This document shows positions 33,562 through 41,657 of a stretch of DNA of 64,000 nt, in pieces. The notes below the pieces were generated by a model. That model searched no databases, had not been told where the DNA came from, and saw only the letters and a program-made list of their open reading frames with translations. Every line of letters begins with the position of its first letter. Positions within the stretch are counted from its first letter, which is position 1. Source of the stretch: Phycisphaerae bacterium RAS1 (lineage in GTDB: Bacteria > Planctomycetota > Phycisphaerae > UBA1845 > Fen-1342); NCBI GenBank assembly GCA_007859745.1, contig SMLU01000003.1:124001-188000 (forward strand), given 5' to 3'. Position numbers and translations under genes: made by a program.

Positions 33562-34251
33562 GTGTGGACGAGCAGTGATTGGCGCGGTCTCCTCGGCGTT
33601 GCCGCGATCATCGGCGGTATGCTCGGTCTGGGCGCGGTCATCCTCCCTATTCGAGACGCCCTAGAGCGCCGGCGGCTGAGGCTGCTGGAGGCGGCGGCCG
33701 AGCGGCTGGGCATGGCGTTCAGCCAGAAGGGCGAGCACATTATCGAGCAGCCGTTCGCCGCGCTGCCGCTCTTCTCGTTGGGGCGCGAGCGGAAGGCGAC
33801 GGCAGTGCTGGCCAATCGGATGGTGCGCGGCGACCGGCAGACGTTCGTCTTTGACTACAGCTTCGTCACCGGGCATGGAAAAGGCCGCCATACGCACCGT
33901 CAAACCGTGGCCGCGGTCCGGCTGGGGCGCGACCGCGTGCCGCACTTCACGCTGCAGCCGGAGGGGCTCCTTCACTCCATTGCGGCGGCGTTCGGGTATG
34001 ACGACATCGACCTTGGCTCGTCTCCGGAATTCTCGCAACACTGGCTGCTGCGTCGTCCGGACGAAGATGCGATCCGGCGGTATTTCGACGACCGGCAGGT
34101 GCATGCGCTGGAGGCGGAGCGGCCGCTGAACATTGAGGGCGGCGGGGAGTGGCTGCTCGTGTATCGGGCGGAGTCGCGCGTGGCGCCGGAGCGGATCGGG
34201 GAATTCATCGAGCAGGCGCGCGGGCTGGCGCTGCATTTTTCGCGGAGCTGA
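33562..34251 (+). CDS. Membrane-anchored protein of unknown function
   Basis: 229 aa from a GTG. One N-terminal membrane segment (LLGVAAIIGGMLGLGAVILP) is followed by a basic helix (RRRLRLLEAAAERLGM) and a cytoplasmic or periplasmic domain. That domain carries FVFDYSFVTGHGKGRHTHRQTVAAV and ERIGEFIEQARGLALHF. The layout (TM, then RMxxGxxxxVFDY.. and a closing helix) resembles small DUF-type regulators of enzyme quality, but I cannot name the family. It lies 190 bases upstream of pspA on the same strand. Confidence 0.7.
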   Translation: MWTSSDWRGLLGVAAIIGGMLGLGAVILPIRDALERRRLRLLEAAAERLGMAFSQKGEHIIEQPFAALPLFSLGRERKATAVLANRMVRGDRQTFVFDYSFVTGHGKGRHTHRQTVAAVRLGRDRVPHFTLQPEGLLHSIAAAFGYDDIDLGSSPEFSQHWLLRRPDEDAIRRYFDDRQVHALEAERPLNIEGGGEWLLVYRAESRVAPERIGEFIEQARGLALHFSRS

Positions 34252-34440
34252 GCCGAGCCGTTCCAAATCGCCGGGCGTTTTGTAGTTCGTGATCGCGTTG
34301 ACACTGCTGCGCCCGGCCTCTATACCAGCCGCGACCGTTCGTCGGTGTTTGAAAGGGACTCCGCGCTGCCGGCGTTTGGGCTGATGGGCGCGCTCATTCG
34401 GCGCCGGCGCCGCGGCGGACAAGCTCCACGAGGTGCAAGG

Positions 34441-35190
34441 ATGATCTTCGGAAAAATGTGGCGGGCGCTTCAGGCGCAGCTCAACAAGCTGGCCAACCTG
34501 TTCTGGACGGCCGATCCGATCGCGCAGATGCAGTACGAATACGACCTGGCGGTCGAGCAGATGAAGACCGGGCGCGAGGGGCTGGAGCAGTATCGCGGGC
34601 TGGTGGAGCGCGTCACGGCGCAGGTCATCCGCGACAAGCAGCACGTCGCCAGCCTGGAGGCCAAGATCAAGGCGTATCTTCAGGCCGGCGAACGCGAAAC
34701 GGCCGCCCGCTTCGCGCTGGAGCTTCAGAAGGCCAAGCAGGAACTGGCCGACAACGAGGCCCAGCTCAAGATGCACGAGGAGGCCTACAACAACAACCTC
34801 ACCAAGATCAAGCACGCCAGCGGCAAGCTCGCCAAGGTCCGCCAGAACATCGCCAAGTACGACGCCGAACTGAAAATGAGCCGGGCCGAGGCGGAGATGG
34901 CGAAGGTAGCCGGAACGCTGAACGTCGATGTCACCACCGATTTCGGCCAGATCGAGCAGGTCATTCAGGACCAGATCAGCAAGAACCGCGGCAAGGCGCG
35001 CGTCGCCGCCGATTTGTCGAGCGACGGCGTGATCGACGTGAAGCGCGAGCAGGCGGCGGAGGCGGCCCTGGCGGACGTGGCCTTGCGCGATTTCGAAGTG
35101 CAGATGGGGCTGGTGACGCCGGATACGGCGAAGGTGTCGGCCGCTGCGAAGGAGCTGGGGCCAGCGGAAAAGGCCAAGGAAACGGCGTGA
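34441..35190 (+). CDS. pspA: PspA/IM30 (Vipp1) family protein
   Basis: 249 aa. The ATG follows GAGGTGCAAGG. Nearly all alpha-helical coiled coil, as in PspA: an N-terminal amphipathic helix (GKMWRALQAQLNKLANLF), then long charged helices (RETAARFALELQKAKQEL, HEEAYNNNLTKIKHASGKL). PspA and Vipp1 are bacterial relatives of ESCRT-III and assemble on membranes under envelope stress. The spacing to the AAA+ gene downstream is 166 bases, occupied by an inverted repeat. Confidence 0.85.
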   Translation: MIFGKMWRALQAQLNKLANLFWTADPIAQMQYEYDLAVEQMKTGREGLEQYRGLVERVTAQVIRDKQHVASLEAKIKAYLQAGERETAARFALELQKAKQELADNEAQLKMHEEAYNNNLTKIKHASGKLAKVRQNIAKYDAELKMSRAEAEMAKVAGTLNVDVTTDFGQIEQVIQDQISKNRGKARVAADLSSDGVIDVKREQAAEAALADVALRDFEVQMGLVTPDTAKVSAAAKELGPAEKAKETA

Positions 35191-35210
35191 TGCGAGAGCG
35201 CCGATACGGG

Positions 35211-35326
35211 TCAGAACGCGAAGCGCAAGCGAGCGCACGGTCAGAATGCGAAGCGCAAGCGAGCGCGGCCGGCGGTGGCGTTGAGGTCTGCTCACGGCTG
35301 CGCTCGCTTGCGCTTCGCGTTCTGAC
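35211..35326. repeat. Inverted repeat, AAGCGCAAGCG family (copy 2)
   Basis: Two direct left arms GTCAGAACGCGAAGCGCAAG / GTCAGAATGCGAAGCGCAAG and one right arm CTTGCGCTTCGCGTTCTGAC. It lies between pspA and the AAA+ gene. Confidence 0.9.
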
Positions 35327-35356
35327 AATCGAGCGGCTCACACGGAGCGGCCGCTG

Positions 35357-37129
35357 ATGGACGCCGAATCGCCGGCTGCGCGTTCAACGATGAGCCTCCC
35401 CGCCTGGTATCCGGGCTGGGCGGCATCGCTCGGCGAGGCGTATTTCGCGGGGACGTCGTGCGTTTTCCTGCTCCACGGCAATGTGCACGACTTGACGCCG
35501 CGCGAGCCGGCGGCGGCGGAGCGGTACTCCAGTCTTCCCGATTTCCTCGCCTCGCAGGTCTTCGGCAAGTGGGACATTGTCCTCAGCTACGACCTCGGCC
35601 GCGGGCTGAAGCCGATGCCCGGCGGCGACCCGGCGCGGCTTCAAGAAATGGTGAAGTACCTCACCGCCCGCGTGGGCGATCTGAACGCCGTCCCGCGCGA
35701 TCCGGAGAATGTGCTGCTGCTGCTCGACCGGCTGCTGGAGCGGAATCTCCTCGAAGACGACGCCGCGAAGCGAAAGAGCATCGCGATCGTGCTGCCCTAT
35801 GCCCAGTATCTCGTCCCGGCCGGCGACGTGGGCGGCATGGCTCGCGGACAGGGGGCGAACCTGGTTCGTCTGCTGAGCTGGGCCCAGAATCCTTATCTCA
35901 AGCGGCTGAACGTCGCGTTCGTGCTCATCGCCGAGCGGCTGCCTGAGTTGAATGATCGGCTCGTGCAGAATCCGCACGTCACGACCGTCGAAGTGCCCAT
36001 GCCCGATCGGACCGCGCGGCTGGCGTTTGTTCAATCCGCGTCCGCCGGCGCGAAGCTGGAGGACATCGCCGAGTTCACCGGCGAGCAGCTCGCCGACGTG
36101 TCGAACGGCCTGAGTCTGGTCAGTCTCAACATCCTGCTCTCACAGGCCAGACAATCGGGCAGGAAGCTCGATGCCACGCGCTTTAAGCAGCTCAAGAAGG
36201 CGATGATCGAGCGGCAGTGCCAGGGCTTGATCGAGTTCATCGAGCCGCCGCATAAGCTCGACCTGCTGGTCGGCCAGGAAGCGGCCAAGAAGCGGCTGGC
36301 CGACGACGCGGCGCTGATCCTCAAGGGCCGGCTCGACACGGCCCCAATGGGATATCTCTTCTGCGGCCCGGTCGGCACCGGCAAGACGTTCCTGGCCGAG
36401 TGCTACGCCGGCTCGATCGGAATCCCGTGCGTCAAGCTGCTCAATTTCCGCTCGAAGTACGTAGGCGAGAGCGAGGCGAACCTGCAGCAGGTGCTGGGCG
36501 TGCTGCGCTCGCTCGGGCCGGTGGTCGTCATCATCGACGAGGCCGACGCGGCGCTGGGCGACCGCAGCAGCGGCGGCGATTCGGGCACATCGAGCCGCAT
36601 CTTCAGCATGATCGCCAGCCAGATGGGCGACACGCGCTACCGCGGCAAGATCATCTGGATGCTGCTCACCAGCCGGCCGGACCTGCTGCCGATCGACCTG
36701 AAGCGCCAGGGTCGGGCGGAGGTGCACATTCCGCTTTTCTATCCGCAGGATGCGGCGGAATTGAAGGCGATGGTGCTGGCCATGGCGAAAAAGAACAAGG
36801 TGAAGCTGGCGGCTGACGCCGTGGACGTGCTGAAGCCGCAGCAGAACCTGAGCGGGTCGGACATTGAGAGCGTGGTGCTGGCGGCCAATCGGCTGGGGCT
36901 GGCGGCGGGGCGCGAAGAGGTGACGCGCGCTGACATTGAGGCGGCGTTTGGCGAGTTTGTGCCGTCGGCTCAGGGATTGGAGAAACAGTTGCAGGAAATC
37001 GCCGCTGTGCTGGAATGCACGCAGCTCTCGTTCTTGCCGAAGGCGTGGCGCGAGCAGGTGGAGAAGCCCGGCGGGCGCGGGTCGCTGCAGCATCGGTTGG
37101 TGGAGCTGCGCCGGGAGATTGAATCGTAG
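35357..37129 (+). CDS. AAA+ ATPase with an N-terminal degenerate AAA-like half
   Basis: 590 aa. The C-terminal half is a full AAA+ module: GPVGTGKT at 337-344, a pore-like FRSKYVGESEANLQQ, VVVIIDEADAALG with DEAD at 394-397, a sensor-1 Asn-less region MLLTSRPDLL and an LSGSDIE sensor-2 area. The N-terminal half (about 15-290) also looks AAA-like but lacks Walker motifs (IAIVLPYAQYL, NVAFVLIAERLPELNDRL, VPMPDRTARLAFV). FtsH/Cdc48/Vps4-type remodellers are the closest style. Following pspA, I infer it may act on PspA assemblies. The TAG stop is the TAG of a GTAG-headed repeat. Confidence 0.82.
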   Translation: MDAESPAARSTMSLPAWYPGWAASLGEAYFAGTSCVFLLHGNVHDLTPREPAAAERYSSLPDFLASQVFGKWDIVLSYDLGRGLKPMPGGDPARLQEMVKYLTARVGDLNAVPRDPENVLLLLDRLLERNLLEDDAAKRKSIAIVLPYAQYLVPAGDVGGMARGQGANLVRLLSWAQNPYLKRLNVAFVLIAERLPELNDRLVQNPHVTTVEVPMPDRTARLAFVQSASAGAKLEDIAEFTGEQLADVSNGLSLVSLNILLSQARQSGRKLDATRFKQLKKAMIERQCQGLIEFIEPPHKLDLLVGQEAAKKRLADDAALILKGRLDTAPMGYLFCGPVGTGKTFLAECYAGSIGIPCVKLLNFRSKYVGESEANLQQVLGVLRSLGPVVVIIDEADAALGDRSSGGDSGTSSRIFSMIASQMGDTRYRGKIIWMLLTSRPDLLPIDLKRQGRAEVHIPLFYPQDAAELKAMVLAMAKKNKVKLAADAVDVLKPQQNLSGSDIESVVLAANRLGLAAGREEVTRADIEAAFGEFVPSAQGLEKQLQEIAAVLECTQLSFLPKAWREQVEKPGGRGSLQHRLVELRREIES

Positions 37130-37195
37130 CGTCGGACCTCCGCGTCCGACGGCGTGTAGCCCGGCCGCCCCCGGCCGGGCCGTAGCACCGGCCCG
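37126..37195. repeat. GTAG-headed REP palindromes carrying the AAA+ gene stop
   Basis: CGTAGCGTCGGACCTCCGCG continuing to TCCGACG, then GTAGCCCGGCCG..CGGCCGGGC and GTAGC again. The AAA+ stop is the first TAG (37127-37129). The first hairpin matches the inverted copy at 54845-54872. Confidence 0.9.
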
Positions 37196-37240
37196 TTGTG
37201 ACCGACGGCGATTTGTTGAAAACTCTGAATGGAGCCTCAA

Positions 37241-37633
37241 ATGGCAAAGAAGTCGGCCCCGTCGAAGAAACCCGCAAAGGTCGCCGCCAAGCCGGCAAGC
37301 CGCGCCGTCAAGCCCGCCAAGGCATCCCCGGCCGGCGTCTCAGCCAAGCGCCTCAGTTGGCTGGACGCCTCCGGCAAGTCTTCGCAGATCGACACCTACG
37401 CCAAGAACATGAAGTCATTCATCGACGCCATGGCCGATGGCAAAGTCGATCAGCATGAGGTCGCCGATCAGGAACGCCGCCTGGTCGCGCTCATGAAGAA
37501 ACTGGAGCCGAAACTCGACGACGCCGCGCACGCCGCCGTCACCGAGCTGCTGTGCGAAATGGCCGTCTACGACCTGATGCAGGTGCTGCACTCGATGTAC
37601 GCCGCCCGCCCGCAGACCGCGTTCCGCGGGTAG
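37241..37633 (+). CDS. Small protein with basic Ala/Lys tail, function unknown
   Basis: 130 aa. N-terminal 35 residues are low-complexity Lys/Ala/Pro (AKKSAPSKKPAKVAAKPASR), then a compact helical domain: IDTYAKNMKSFIDAMADGKV, QHEVADQERRLVALMKKLEP, and AAVTELLCEMAVYDLMQVLH. The ATG at 37241 has GGAG seven bases upstream; an in-frame upstream start is less likely. The DGKVDQHE stretch recalls TerB-like or EF-hand-like loops, but I do not claim either. Its place behind pspA and the AAA+ gene makes it a candidate adaptor. Confidence 0.7.
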   Translation: MAKKSAPSKKPAKVAAKPASRAVKPAKASPAGVSAKRLSWLDASGKSSQIDTYAKNMKSFIDAMADGKVDQHEVADQERRLVALMKKLEPKLDDAAHAAVTELLCEMAVYDLMQVLHSMYAARPQTAFRG

Positions 37634-37647
37634 CGCCGCGCCGCCGC

Positions 37648-37995
37648 TCAGCGCAGCAATGCCAGCGCGTCGGCCACCGTCTCCGCTTGTTCGAAGAAGC
37701 GGTTCAGCCGAGTGGTTTCCAGCAGCCCCGCCAGGAAAGGCGGAGCGGCGGCGAGGACGATCCGCTGTTCCTGGACATTCGCCCGCGCCACGAGGTTGAT
37801 CAGTTCGCTCAGTCCGGTCGAGCTGAGAAACACCAGCCCGCTCAGGTCAAGCACCGCCCGGCCGCCGCGCTGCGTCAGCGCCGCAGCCACAGCGCCGGCC
37901 GCGGTCTCGTCGCTGTCCGACACGCCGCCCAGTTCCCCTCGAAAGCGGAAGACGTAGATATCGTTGTGACGCTCGGTGACGATTTCAGCGCTCAT
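37648..37995 (-). CDS. STAS-domain protein (anti-anti-sigma factor-like)
   Basis: 115 aa. A single STAS domain: VFRFRGELGGVSDSD, then VLDLSGLVFLSSTGLSELINL with the serine that is normally phosphorylated by an anti-sigma kinase, then LETTRLNRFFEQAETVADAL. Probable role in partner-switching regulation of a sigma factor or other target. The start codon overlaps the stop of the upstream nuclease gene (ATGA), so both are coupled. Confidence 0.85.
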   Translation of the reverse strand: MSAEIVTERHNDIYVFRFRGELGGVSDSDETAAGAVAAALTQRGGRAVLDLSGLVFLSSTGLSELINLVARANVQEQRIVLAAAPPFLAGLLETTRLNRFFEQAETVADALALLR

Positions 37996-38762
37996 GGGTC
38001 GTGATCCGCGGCACGGTGCGGTTCGATCTCAAAGTCCACAATAACCGGAAGGTGGTCGCTGGCAACCCGCGCCACGCGCGAGCGGCCCGCGTGCGCCGAC
38101 AGTCGCTGCAGCGGCCCGCGGCAAAACACGCGGTCCAGCCCGCCGGTCGGAGCGAAGCTCGGGTAGCTGCGAATCGCCCACTTTGATCCGGGGCGGCGCG
38201 TCGTGGCACAACTGAAGCCCGCGGGTGCGAGCTGCCTCCGCAACAGCCCGCGCCAGTCATTCGTGTCGCCGGCGACGACGCACGCGTCGGATTCGTCCAG
38301 CGCCGCCATGTCCGGGCAGGTCAGCAGCCGTTGTACCTGCGTCCTTCGCAGCCCGGCCAGCAGGCTGAGATGGACGTTGAACACGTCGAGATAGTAGTGC
38401 CGACGGGCCGCGTCCGTCAGATGGATGCGCGTGTGCTGCGCCCCGCGGCGTTTTCGTCCGCCGATGGTCAGGTCGATGTTCCGCTGCCGGCCGATCGGAA
38501 ATCGCGACAGCGTCGCGTTGCCGTAACGCCCCGTTTTCATGACCACGTTCATCCCGACCGCGCGGTAGTGATACTTCAGCTCCCGCCCCAGGTAGGACGC
38601 CAGGTCAAGGTGATCCGAGCGCGGATGCCCGCGATCCACCTCCTGCAGCAGGACGATGTCCGCGTCGTGCTCCTCCAGCACGGCCACGATGCGCTCCGGC
38701 GCGAACTTGCGATCCACGCCGATCGCCTTGTGAATGTTGTACGTCATCAGCCGGAAACGCAT
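37992..38762 (-). CDS. Endonuclease/exonuclease/phosphatase (EEP) family protein
   Basis: 256 aa from the ATG at 38762. EEP motifs: LMTYNIHKAIGVD, the metal-binding VLLQEVDRG, LDVFNVHLSLLAG, CVVAGDTNDWRG and ASDHLPVIVDFEI with the catalytic Asp-His. Members cleave phosphodiesters in DNA, RNA or lipids (for example cardiolipin-synthase-linked YbhP-type nucleases); substrate not determinable. The frame extends upstream to 38825 only by reading a palindromic repeat. Coupled to the STAS gene by overlap. Confidence 0.88.
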   Translation of the reverse strand: MRFRLMTYNIHKAIGVDRKFAPERIVAVLEEHDADIVLLQEVDRGHPRSDHLDLASYLGRELKYHYRAVGMNVVMKTGRYGNATLSRFPIGRQRNIDLTIGGRKRRGAQHTRIHLTDAARRHYYLDVFNVHLSLLAGLRRTQVQRLLTCPDMAALDESDACVVAGDTNDWRGLLRRQLAPAGFSCATTRRPGSKWAIRSYPSFAPTGGLDRVFCRGPLQRLSAHAGRSRVARVASDHLPVIVDFEIEPHRAADHDP

Positions 38763-38792
38763 GCAGCGACGATGATAGGAACCGCGGTGCGG

Positions 38793-38910
38793 AGGGATCA
38801 AGGGATTAAGGGATAAAGGGATCAAGGGATCGAGGGATCGAGGGATCGAGGGACCAAGCCCCGCGCACCCTTTATCCCTTGATCCCTTTATCCCTTAATC
38901 CCTTGTTCCT
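38793..38910. repeat. AGGGATN heptamer inverted array
   Basis: Left arm with seven or eight AGGGATC/AGGGATA units, right arm with the complement (TATCCCTTGATCCCTTTATC). It supplies the stop and last residues of the acyltransferase gene on the minus strand. Confidence 0.9.
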
Positions 38911-41568
38911 ATGCAGGCTTGTTCCTTCAATCTCCAGCGTCGCCCTCAGCGCCCGGTAATCCGTCTTACCGGTTCCGAGCACCGGAATCGCGTCCAGCCG
39001 CACGACGCGCGTGATGTTGTGCAGGGCCGAGAGCTGGGCCGCGCGGATGTGCGTGTTGGCCGTCTGGCGGTCGATGTCGCGCGTGGTGAACAGCACGATT
39101 TCCGGATGTTCTTCGCTGGCGGTGGCGTCGACGGCCAGCACCGGCCCCTCGTCGGATTCGCTCGCGAAGTGTTTTTCGAGCACCGCCTCGATCGCCGGCA
39201 GCGAGATCATCTCCCCGCCGAGCTTCACGAAGCGTTTCAGCCGGCCGCGGAACGTCAGGATGCCGCGCTCGTCCTCGCTCACCAGGTCGCCGGTGCGATA
39301 CCAGTCCTTGCCTTCGCGACGCACAAAAGGCGACGCGACATCCGCGTTCAGATAACCCGAGAAAACGCTCGGCCCGCGCACCAGCAGCAGGCCCGTGCGG
39401 CCGGTCGGCACATCCTGCCCGCTGTCCGGATCGACGATCGCGTGCCGAAGCGACGGCAGAATCCGGCCGATCGTGCCAGGTATCGCCAGGTCCTGCGAGT
39501 GGGCCGACACGATCGGCGAGCACTCGGTGATCCCATAGCCCTCGATGATGACGGCGCTCGGGCACTTGGCCGCCAGCGCCTCGTACGTCCGCGGCGGGCA
39601 TTTTTCCGCCCCCGTGACCGCGATGCGCAGCGACCGCAGTGCGTCGTCCGGCGCCGCCCGCACGATGCCGTACAGAAACGTCGGCGTGCCCATCAGCACG
39701 GTCGCGCGATACGCGCGGATGAGCTGCGCGATGACCGCCGCCTCGGTCGGGTTACTGTGATACACCGCCCGCAATCCCAGCAGCATCGGGAGAAGCGTCG
39801 TCACCACCAGCCCGAACGAGTGAAACGGCGGCAGAAAGCCGATGATGCAGTCGTCCGGCTGCAGGCGGACGAGCGTCACCACGTCGCGCAGGTTGGTCAG
39901 GACGTTCCGGTGCGTCAGCGGCACGGCCTTCGGCAGCGCTTCGGAGCCGCTGGTCAGCAGGATCGCCGCAATGTCCGGCGGTGTGGCCCGCTCCAGCTCG
40001 CCCCACGACAGCCGCGCCCGCGCCGCCGCGGCCAGCTTCTTTCCGGTCGAAAAACCCGCGGCGATCTTGTCGAGAAACGTGAGCCGCGGCATGATCGGCC
40101 CAAGATCGGTTCCCTGCATTTCGATCCGCGCCACAAGCGGCGCGACGGTGATGATGCGCTGGGCGCCGGTCACCTCGAGCGCATGGGCCAGGTTTCGCAC
40201 GCCGGTCGTCCAGTTCAGCATCACCGGCGTTTTCCCCGCGAAGAGCGTCGCCAGGTAGACGACGTTGGCGGCCGCGGACGCGGGCAACATGATGCCGACG
40301 CGCTGGCCCGGCAGCGCCGCAATGTGCGGCCGAAGCAGCAGGATGCCGGTGATCACGTCGCGATAGCTCCGCACGCCGCCGAGCTGATCGGCGATCGCCG
40401 CGCGGCCGGCCGAGGCCCGTGCCTGAGCGAGAAAGACCTGCGTGATCGTGTCGCCCGGCGGAATCGCCGGTGGTCGCGTCGCCCGATGGCGCGACCAGCG
40501 GCGCGGCACGGGCTTCAGCTCGACCGCGCGTCCGCCGCCGGCCTGCCCGCGGGCCGCCAGCATCACGTCTCCGACGGTTTGCAGCGCCGCCACGTCGGAG
40601 ACCTGCGAACCGAACTCGCGCGAGAGCCAGAGCAGCAGCTCCGCCCGCGCCAGACTGTCGAGATTCAGGTCGTGCGCCAGGCGGTCGCTGTCGCGGATCG
40701 CCGTGGCCCCGGCGGCCTGCTTCAGGTGTTCCAGCACAAGCTGCCGCGTCGTCTCGGGCACCTCCGCCGGCGATCCGTCGATCTGCACTTGCGGCGGATC
40801 GGGCAGCTCCCGCGGCCGGCTGCCCTGCCAGAAGTAGTAGGGCACGCGCGTCTGCGGCGGGGCATCCTCGTTGTAAAACCGCTCAATGTACGCATTAAGC
40901 GCCGTGCGCCCCTCGCGTCGCGGCAGGTCCGGCGGCTCAAACAGCTCGATCGACACGCGCCGCCGCGGCGTCAGGATCAGGCCGTTGGCCAGCGTGACGC
41001 CCACGCCGCGTCGCAGGCTGCGCGTGAAATCGGGCATTCTTCCTGCGCCGCAGCCGAAGCTGCTGCCCCAAAGCCCGCGTGTGCGAATCAGCACGATGCG
41101 CAGGTCGGGCAGCTCGCTGAGGATCATCTCGACGGCGCTGTTGCCGCGCAGGTCTTCCAGCCGCGTTCGGTAAATGTGTCCCGACGGATAGAGAAGGATG
41201 TTGTTTCCCGTCCGCAGCTCGTCGATGCACCCGCGGACGACCTGCTCGACCGCGCCTTTGGCCGCCGGCCCGTGATCAGCCATGCTCAGAATCGGCCGCA
41301 CGCCGACGCGCCGCAGCAGCCAGCGGAACCCGGGCGTCTCGGTCTGCTCGCGGTCGGCCAGCGCGTGCGGTGCGAAATCCCGGTGCAGCACGGTCATGAT
41401 GATGACCGGGTCGATCAGCGCGGGGTGGTTCGGCAGGAACAGAATCGACGAGCGGCCGCGCTGCCGCACCGCGTCAAGGCCGCTGACGCGGATGCGGTAG
41501 CGCAGCGAGAGAATCGCGCGGACGCCGCCTCGCAGCAGGGGGTCAATCACGCCGGCCTCCGTCGTCAT
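38872..41568 (-). CDS. PlsC acyltransferase - acyl carrier - AMP-ligase fusion
   Basis: 898 aa from the ATG at 41568. Domains in order: a PlsC-type acyltransferase (about 20-240) with FLPNHPALIDP as the HX4D motif; a carrier domain (about 275-340) with HDLNLDSLARAEL, where Ser of DSL would carry phosphopantetheine; an AMP-binding ligase (about 380-885) with LLTSGSEALPKAVPLTHRN, IIEGYGITECSP, WYRTGDLV and a C-terminal GTGKTDYRALR. This resembles Aas-type lysophospholipid acylation with an ACP built in. The tail NKGLRDKGIKG and TAA are encoded by the heptamer repeat. The upstream open frame enters the IS end and is unlikely to be coding. Confidence 0.88.
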   Translation of the reverse strand: MTTEAGVIDPLLRGGVRAILSLRYRIRVSGLDAVRQRGRSSILFLPNHPALIDPVIIMTVLHRDFAPHALADREQTETPGFRWLLRRVGVRPILSMADHGPAAKGAVEQVVRGCIDELRTGNNILLYPSGHIYRTRLEDLRGNSAVEMILSELPDLRIVLIRTRGLWGSSFGCGAGRMPDFTRSLRRGVGVTLANGLILTPRRRVSIELFEPPDLPRREGRTALNAYIERFYNEDAPPQTRVPYYFWQGSRPRELPDPPQVQIDGSPAEVPETTRQLVLEHLKQAAGATAIRDSDRLAHDLNLDSLARAELLLWLSREFGSQVSDVAALQTVGDVMLAARGQAGGGRAVELKPVPRRWSRHRATRPPAIPPGDTITQVFLAQARASAGRAAIADQLGGVRSYRDVITGILLLRPHIAALPGQRVGIMLPASAAANVVYLATLFAGKTPVMLNWTTGVRNLAHALEVTGAQRIITVAPLVARIEMQGTDLGPIMPRLTFLDKIAAGFSTGKKLAAAARARLSWGELERATPPDIAAILLTSGSEALPKAVPLTHRNVLTNLRDVVTLVRLQPDDCIIGFLPPFHSFGLVVTTLLPMLLGLRAVYHSNPTEAAVIAQLIRAYRATVLMGTPTFLYGIVRAAPDDALRSLRIAVTGAEKCPPRTYEALAAKCPSAVIIEGYGITECSPIVSAHSQDLAIPGTIGRILPSLRHAIVDPDSGQDVPTGRTGLLLVRGPSVFSGYLNADVASPFVRREGKDWYRTGDLVSEDERGILTFRGRLKRFVKLGGEMISLPAIEAVLEKHFASESDEGPVLAVDATASEEHPEIVLFTTRDIDRQTANTHIRAAQLSALHNITRVVRLDAIPVLGTGKTDYRALRATLEIEGTSLHRNKGLRDKGIKG

Positions 41569-41657
41569 CGTCGTCGCGCATCCGGCGCGACTCGCGGAGA
41601 TGATAACTGGTCGTGCTCGACCGCAGGGGGCGTTCAGCGCAGCGATCCCACCCATCC

